A stretch of DNA of 64,000 nt from Natrinema longum. Its GTDB lineage: Archaea > Halobacteriota > Halobacteria > Halobacteriales > Natrialbaceae. Each line of letters opens with the position of its first letter. The stretch's first letter is position 1. Location of the stretch: assembly GCF_017352095.1 (NCBI RefSeq), contig NZ_CP071463.1, forward strand, positions 434,001-498,000. The letters are read 5' to 3'. Positions 60,431 to 64,000 of the stretch are shown in pieces. Both the position numbers and the translations under genes were made by a program. Under the pieces are notes generated by a model. The model was not told where the DNA came from, ran no database searches, and saw only the letters and a program-made list of their open reading frames with translations.

Positions 60431-61369
60431 GTGCGTCCTGTAACCGACTGTCGGGATCCACCGACCGAAGTACTACGCCACCGTACAGGAGTTCCTCGAA
60501 GATGGCGGTGCCACGAGATACAGTTATACGCTGAACAGGCGCAATACGGCGACGAGTGGGAACTCCACCTCGTCTGTAAAAAGGAGATCCCCGTGGAAGA
60601 CGCACCGGGCGACAACACGGCGGGGATCGACCTCGGAATCAGCAACTACCTTGCCATCAACTACGAGGATGGCCCCTCGGAGCTGTATCCAGGGAACACG
60701 TTGAAAGAGGACAAGCACTACTTCACCCGCGAGGAGTACCAAACCGAAGGCGAGAACGGGCCGTCAAAACGTGCGCGGACGGCTCGGCAGAAACTCTCCC
60801 GACGCAAAGACCATTTCCTCCACACCCTCTCGAAACACATCGTTCAGCGGTGTGTCGAAGAAGGTGTAAGAGAGATTGCGGTTGGCGACCTCAGCGACAT
60901 CCGTGAGGATGAGAACGGTGACTCGCGGAACTGGGTTGGGTCGGGGAACAAGAAACTCCACGGGTGGGAGTTCGACCGCTTCGCTCGTCTGCTTGAGTAC
61001 AAGGCCGAAGAACACGGCATTCTCGTTGACCGTGTAGACGAGGAGAACACGAGCAAGACGTGTTCGTCTTGTGGGCAGATTCGTGATAGCAACCGCGTGG
61101 AGCGGGGTTTGTACGTCTGTTCGTCGTGCGAGACGACGATGAACGCGGACGTGAACGGTGCGGTGAACATTCGGAGAAAGATAACTCAGAATCCCCCGAC
61201 GGGTGATATGAGTAACGGCTGGTTGGCACAGCCCGGAGTCTTCCTGTTCGACCGCGAGAGCGGGTCGTTCAACACGAGAGGCAGGGGGTCTGCAAACCCT
61301 AATATCCCAACGCTTGGGATTCCTCCGGCTTTAGCCGGAGGAGGATGTCAATCAGCGGAGTGTCTCTGA
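60431..61369 (+). pseudogene. tnpB: N-terminally truncated TnpB (IS200/IS605, IS1341 type)
   Basis: A 312-aa open frame. From about residue 30 it is a TnpB: WELHLVCKKEIPV, RuvC motif I GIDLGISNYLAINYEDG, motif II REIAVGDLSDIRED, zinc finger CSSCGQ with CSSC, and motif III NADVNGAVNIRRKI. The catalytic Asp, Glu and Asp remain. The N-terminal wedge/REC-like region of about 130-150 residues is missing and replaced by unrelated sequence, while another frame upstream holds RPKYYATVQEFLEDGGATRY-like remnants. It is probably dead as a nuclease. The C-terminus reads into the element's right-end hairpins. Confidence 0.8.
60480..61350 (+). mobile_element. Remnant IS200/IS605-family element (right end present)
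   Basis: The right end shows CCCAA-cgc-TTGGG (61306-61318) and CCTCCGGCT-tt-AGCCGGAGG (61322-61341), the subterminal hairpins typical of haloarchaeal IS1341-type elements, ending near GGATGTCA (61350). No left-end hairpin or tnpA was found; the left border is estimated. Confidence 0.65.
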
Positions 61370-61427
61370 CAGTATCGGGACGGTTCGACCAGTTCTGTTA
61401 CAGGGACGGCACGGACGACTCACGATA

Positions 61428-61760
61428 TCACGGCTCGTCGTGTTCGATGTTCTGGCCCCAGTAGCCCGGGTGTTTCCGAACGACGAGGTCGTCCTCGATC
61501 GAGAGTTGACACGCTAACCGGAGCCCGGAGTCGGGACTGTGGGGCGGGAATCTGAGGCGACGGCGCTCTTTCTTTGTGGGATCGGCGGCCTCGCCCGCGA
61601 CGATTTCGACGGCACACGTTCCGCAGATCCCGTTGCCGTGACAGTTCGTATACTGTGCTTTCCCGTTGTGCGGGGTGAGCCCTGCATCGAGGAGTGTTCG
61701 ACGGAGGTCGTCCCCGGTGTTGGCCTCGAGCGTTTCACCCTCGAATTCGATTGTGGGCAT
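61428..61760 (-). CDS. 2Fe-2S ferredoxin
   Basis: A 110-aa plant/adrenodoxin-like ferredoxin. The cluster ligands are in TNCHGNGICGTCAVEI (C-x5-C-x2-C, about residues 39-47) with the fourth Cys in GLRLACQLSIEDD (about 83). It starts MPTIEFEGETLEANTGDDLR (ATG 61760; an in-frame start nine codons earlier is less likely). It transfers electrons in the cytoplasm; partner unknown. It lacks the acidic N-terminal insertion of the main halophilic ferredoxin. Confidence 0.92.
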   Translation of the reverse strand: MPTIEFEGETLEANTGDDLRRTLLDAGLTPHNGKAQYTNCHGNGICGTCAVEIVAGEAADPTKKERRRLRFPPHSPDSGLRLACQLSIEDDLVVRKHPGYWGQNIEHDEP

Positions 61761-61911
61761 GTGAAACGCTGCCACTCCCACGCACAAATACGTTTGACCG
61801 ACCCTTCCACTCTATTCAACAGGGCACACGGAATCACATCTGTGACGAACTACCCAGGCCGAGAAATCACGTGTGGCATTTATTATGATCGATGATGTAA
61901 AATACCCCGTC

Positions 61912-62241
61912 ATGTCTGACCCAACCGATAGCGAACGCCTCAGAGAGCACGGGGTCGAGTTCGGCCCCCTCGCCCACCAGCTCGATCAACACGAGTATCC
62001 GACGACGTGCGAAGAACTGGTCGAGGCATACGGGAGTGCGATCCTCCGGTTCCAAGACGGCGAACAGACGCTCGAGGAGGTGCTGAATCCGGTGCGTGAA
62101 GAGCAGTTCGATTCGCCTGCGGAGGCCCGTACAGCCATCTTCAGCAACGTCTCCGAAGGTGCCATCGGACGGAAGGGCTACAGCGATCGCACGCCGCCAG
62201 CGCTCGGTGAGCAAACCGAGGAACCGGACGAATCGTTCTGA
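61912..62241 (+). CDS. DUF5789 family protein
   Basis: A 109-aa protein with the DUF5789 pattern: GVEFGPLAHQLDQHEYPTTC, EELVEAYGSAILRFQDGEQT, LEEVLNPV and a C-terminal EGAIGRKGYSDRTPPALGE. The GRKGYSDR end is characteristic of this haloarchaeal family. Function unknown. ATG 61912 (MSDPTDSERLREHG) preferred over an in-frame ATG at 61873. Confidence 0.85.
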   Translation: MSDPTDSERLREHGVEFGPLAHQLDQHEYPTTCEELVEAYGSAILRFQDGEQTLEEVLNPVREEQFDSPAEARTAIFSNVSEGAIGRKGYSDRTPPALGEQTEEPDESF

Positions 62242-62672
62242 GCCCTCCTGAAAGACCATTCCCGAGATTCACCACGGCGAGCCTGAAAGACCCGGGAAGC
62301 ACCCTGATTTGGAATCGCTTCTCCAGTGTCTGCAGAAAACTGGCTGCCGATCGATGCGTGCACTCCCCGTCTTGACCAGTTTGGATGATCGCGAATCCCG
62401 GTGACGCCCACTCGAGCATCGAACCAAAGCCCCGGTGCTTCGTTCAGTCGAAGGCAGACCCGCCATGGTCGTCGGTCACGTCCGCTCTCGGCCCATCGAT
62501 GTAATCCTGAACCGCTCGAGCGATCTCCCATTGATTCGCTGGCACGGTGGTGGCGATCACCGCGGGACCGAGCAAGCGAAGATCTCGATCGCTTCCATTT
62601 TTTAGCAGAACGGTGGTGGAGAGATACCCTTTGGATAAGGGAGGAGGTAAGGGGGACGCTAGTGGCAGTGTA
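62242..62672. other. Intergenic region of 431 bases, no gene seen
   Basis: Frames here lack coding bias. The composition is mixed and slightly AT-richer than flanking genes from 62590 on. I see no tRNA, clear repeat or terminator. Confidence 0.4.
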
Positions 62673-63200
62673 CTATTGGTCGGCTGGTTCAGCGAGTTCT
62701 AGATAGAGATTCACGGTAACGCTTTGTTCGCTTGGAGCGGTCACTTGGCTGGTGTAATCAAGTGAAAAGAGGTACTCGCCTTTGTCAAGCGTGCGTGTGA
62801 GGGTTGTTTTGGTAACTCCCGTTCGGCTATATTCGGAGACGATGGGAACATCGCGGGCACCGGCCGCGTAGGCGTCATAGGCCTCCCGCTCAAAGACGAG
62901 GCAATCAACCTCCGTGTCGCCTTCGACTTCAACGTCGTAGTGCAAGACCTCGCCACTCGCCTCTGGCGAGTTCGTGAGCGCAGTGGCCGAGAATTGACCG
63001 GGACGAAGCGTGTAGGTGCCTTCCCTGCTATGATCTCGGAACGCCCTACGAGAGTCGTTCGGATAGCGGTCGGCGCGATCAGGAACCCCGTCGCCGTCCG
63101 TGTCAGACTCTGTGGTCGTTGGCGAGGACTGGCGAGTTCCTACACACCCACTCCCGATTCCCACCAGAACAACCACGAATGCCCGTCGAGACTGCTTCAT
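62673..63200 (-). CDS. Secreted lipoprotein with Ca-binding-like repeat
   Basis: A 175-aa protein with a signal peptide MKQSRRAFVVVLVGIGSGCV ending in a lipobox (GSGC, Cys19) and a possible twin-arginine-like SRR. The stretch DTDGDGVPDRADRYPND is a thrombospondin type 3 / EF-hand-like calcium-binding repeat. The remainder (about 65-170) is beta-rich: TYTLRPGQFSATAL, EVDCLVFEREAYDAY. Likely anchored to the outer face of the membrane. The gene is less GC-rich than neighbours. Confidence 0.8.
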   Translation of the reverse strand: MKQSRRAFVVVLVGIGSGCVGTRQSSPTTTESDTDGDGVPDRADRYPNDSRRAFRDHSREGTYTLRPGQFSATALTNSPEASGEVLHYDVEVEGDTEVDCLVFEREAYDAYAAGARDVPIVSEYSRTGVTKTTLTRTLDKGEYLFSLDYTSQVTAPSEQSVTVNLYLELAEPADQ

Positions 63201-63403
63201 ACCTATGCAGCCAGACTCACGGTGAAAAAGGTCATCCCTCTCGGAGATCAAATAGGAACGACATTCTAAGTAGGTGATCTGCTGATACTACTTCACTTCT
63301 ACTGGCGGGTGGACCCCCTCTCAGTAGCGACCCGTAGTTACCGCACATGCGTACCTACCGTACGGCTATCTCACTTGCCGGAATCTCGAATAGATGGATA
63401 GAG

Positions 63404-63658
63404 TCAGTCGGTGATGACCCCGATTTCAGTCTCAACCTCGAACGTTACTGCTCGAGTCGAGAGCGTCTCGGCGATCTCCCGACGCTGTTCGAGTGTAAGG
63501 TCGTCGCGCTCGAGGACCTGGCGGATAGCCTGGACGAACTTCCGCACGTCGTCGCAGGCACTGACGACTGCCTTCGTCTTGTTACAATCGTAGCAGTCAG
63601 CTGCGCGTTCGATCGCATCCCGTCGATACGCGTAGTCGCCGTCGGTTCTGATTCGCAT
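63404..63658 (-). CDS. Small hypothetical protein (84 aa)
   Basis: An 84-aa protein from ATG 63658: MRIRTDGDYAYRRDAIERAA, then CYDCNKTKAVVSACDDVRKF, a long helix AIRQVLERDDLTLEQRREIA and a strand VTFEVETEIGVITD. A CxxC plus single Cys is present. The layout is like small haloarchaeal DUF7692-type proteins; identification is tentative. Confidence 0.7.
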   Translation of the reverse strand: MRIRTDGDYAYRRDAIERAADCYDCNKTKAVVSACDDVRKFVQAIRQVLERDDLTLEQRREIAETLSTRAVTFEVETEIGVITD

Positions 63659-64000
63659 GCTCGTACACACGACCACCGAAATCCTAGTTTTTTCGACTCA
63701 CTGAACGGCCCATTTCGGCCCACAATCGGTGAGTCCTATCGAATAGCGGATGAGAACACGGACTCGAGCGACGGCTCAACTCGAGATATGCACACGGCGA
63801 GTCGCGACTCGTGTACATATTCAGGAATCGGATTCTGTCGACGTACAACCCCGAGTGGTTGTTTTGGAAACGAGTTCCAGAGATTCTATTCAAACGTTCA
63901 CAGTGAGAATTCTTCGATTAATATGTATGCAAAATACTGTGATCAAAAATCTGAAGAGTGCTACTATGTCGACGGTTGCACGATCGTCTCGACTGGCCCA
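63659..64000. other. Terminal region without a recognised gene
   Basis: The last 342 bases are AT-rich for this genome, especially 63880-63960 (GATTAATATGTATGCAAAAT). No complete gene is visible; promoters for genes beyond the window are possible. Confidence 0.35.

Overview
The window reads as chromosome of an extremely halophilic archaeon (Halobacteria; a Natrialbales/Natrinema–Haloterrigena type is my inference). The evidence is high GC with very acidic proteins, TATA boxes about 25-30 nt before start codons (leaderless style), an archaeal proteasome beta subunit with a propeptide, archaeal-type GTP cyclohydrolase III, Bat-type HTH regulators, HalX-type receivers, DUF555/DUF5785/DUF5789 proteins, an aerobic cobaltochelatase locus and a complete methylaspartate-cycle cluster. 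Most of the window is ordinary, densely packed chromosome, interrupted by a few accessory patches.

Layout. 0-8 kb: tail of an unidentified gene, ThuA-like protein, Gfo/Idh/MocA oxidoreductase, proteasome beta, DUF555 and DUF5785 proteins, GTP cyclohydrolase III, CBS/zinc protein, phosphoglycerate kinase and an overlapping GNAT acetyltransferase. 8.1-10.2 kb: tRNA-Thr(TGT), then a degenerate copy of its 3' half, then about 2 kb of gene-poor DNA with many hairpins and orphan small proteins, which looks like an integration scar. 10.2-15.5 kb: universal stress protein, acyl-CoA ligase plus enoyl-CoA hydratase operon, dCTP deaminase/dUTPase-like protein, O-methyltransferase. 15.6-19.7 kb: a 1164-aa multi-PAS/GAF histidine kinase bracketed by two look-alike 149-aa membrane proteins. 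19.8-28.3 kb: mechanosensitive-channel-like protein, creatininase family, NikR, cupin, membrane protein, acyl-CoA dehydrogenase, two regulator genes truncated against each other, and an exported glycerophosphodiesterase.

28.6-35.3 kb is the methylaspartate cycle (glyoxylate/acetate assimilation): beta-methylmalyl-CoA lyase, mesaconyl-CoA hydratase, methylaspartate ammonia-lyase and both glutamate mutase subunits in one leftward operon, with mesaconate CoA-transferase divergent. Both outer ends are followed by copies of one hairpin repeat. Glutamate mutase needs B12, and the cobalamin genes cbiE, cbiC, cobN and a ChlI-ChlD fusion lie at 48.7-56.4 kb.

35.4-41.1 kb is a small defence patch: an MNT-HEPN toxin-antitoxin pair whose HEPN gene carries a 5-nt tandem duplication, divergent from a giant type IIG restriction-modification enzyme whose recognition half is AT-rich and apparently imported. 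41.7 kb holds a candidate two-hairpin ncRNA. 42-48.5 kb: membrane protein, NTF2-like protein, several zinc-ribbon microproteins, cupin, and a metal-responsive Bat-type regulator next to a Zn/Cd-type P1B ATPase. 56.5-64 kb: alpha/beta hydrolase, PhaJ-like hydratase, Mrr-type nuclease with zinc fingers and a membrane anchor, an N-terminally truncated TnpB with IS200/IS605 right-end hairpins, 2Fe-2S ferredoxin, DUF5789 protein, lipoprotein and a small hypothetical.

The most unusual signals are the roughly 76-nt structured repeat in three copies (9.0, 28.5 and 35.35 kb), the frame-broken HEPN gene, the GC-mosaic restriction enzyme, the reciprocal truncation at 26.76 kb and the unassigned small RNA at 41.74 kb. 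I could not run similarity searches; novelty statements are inference.
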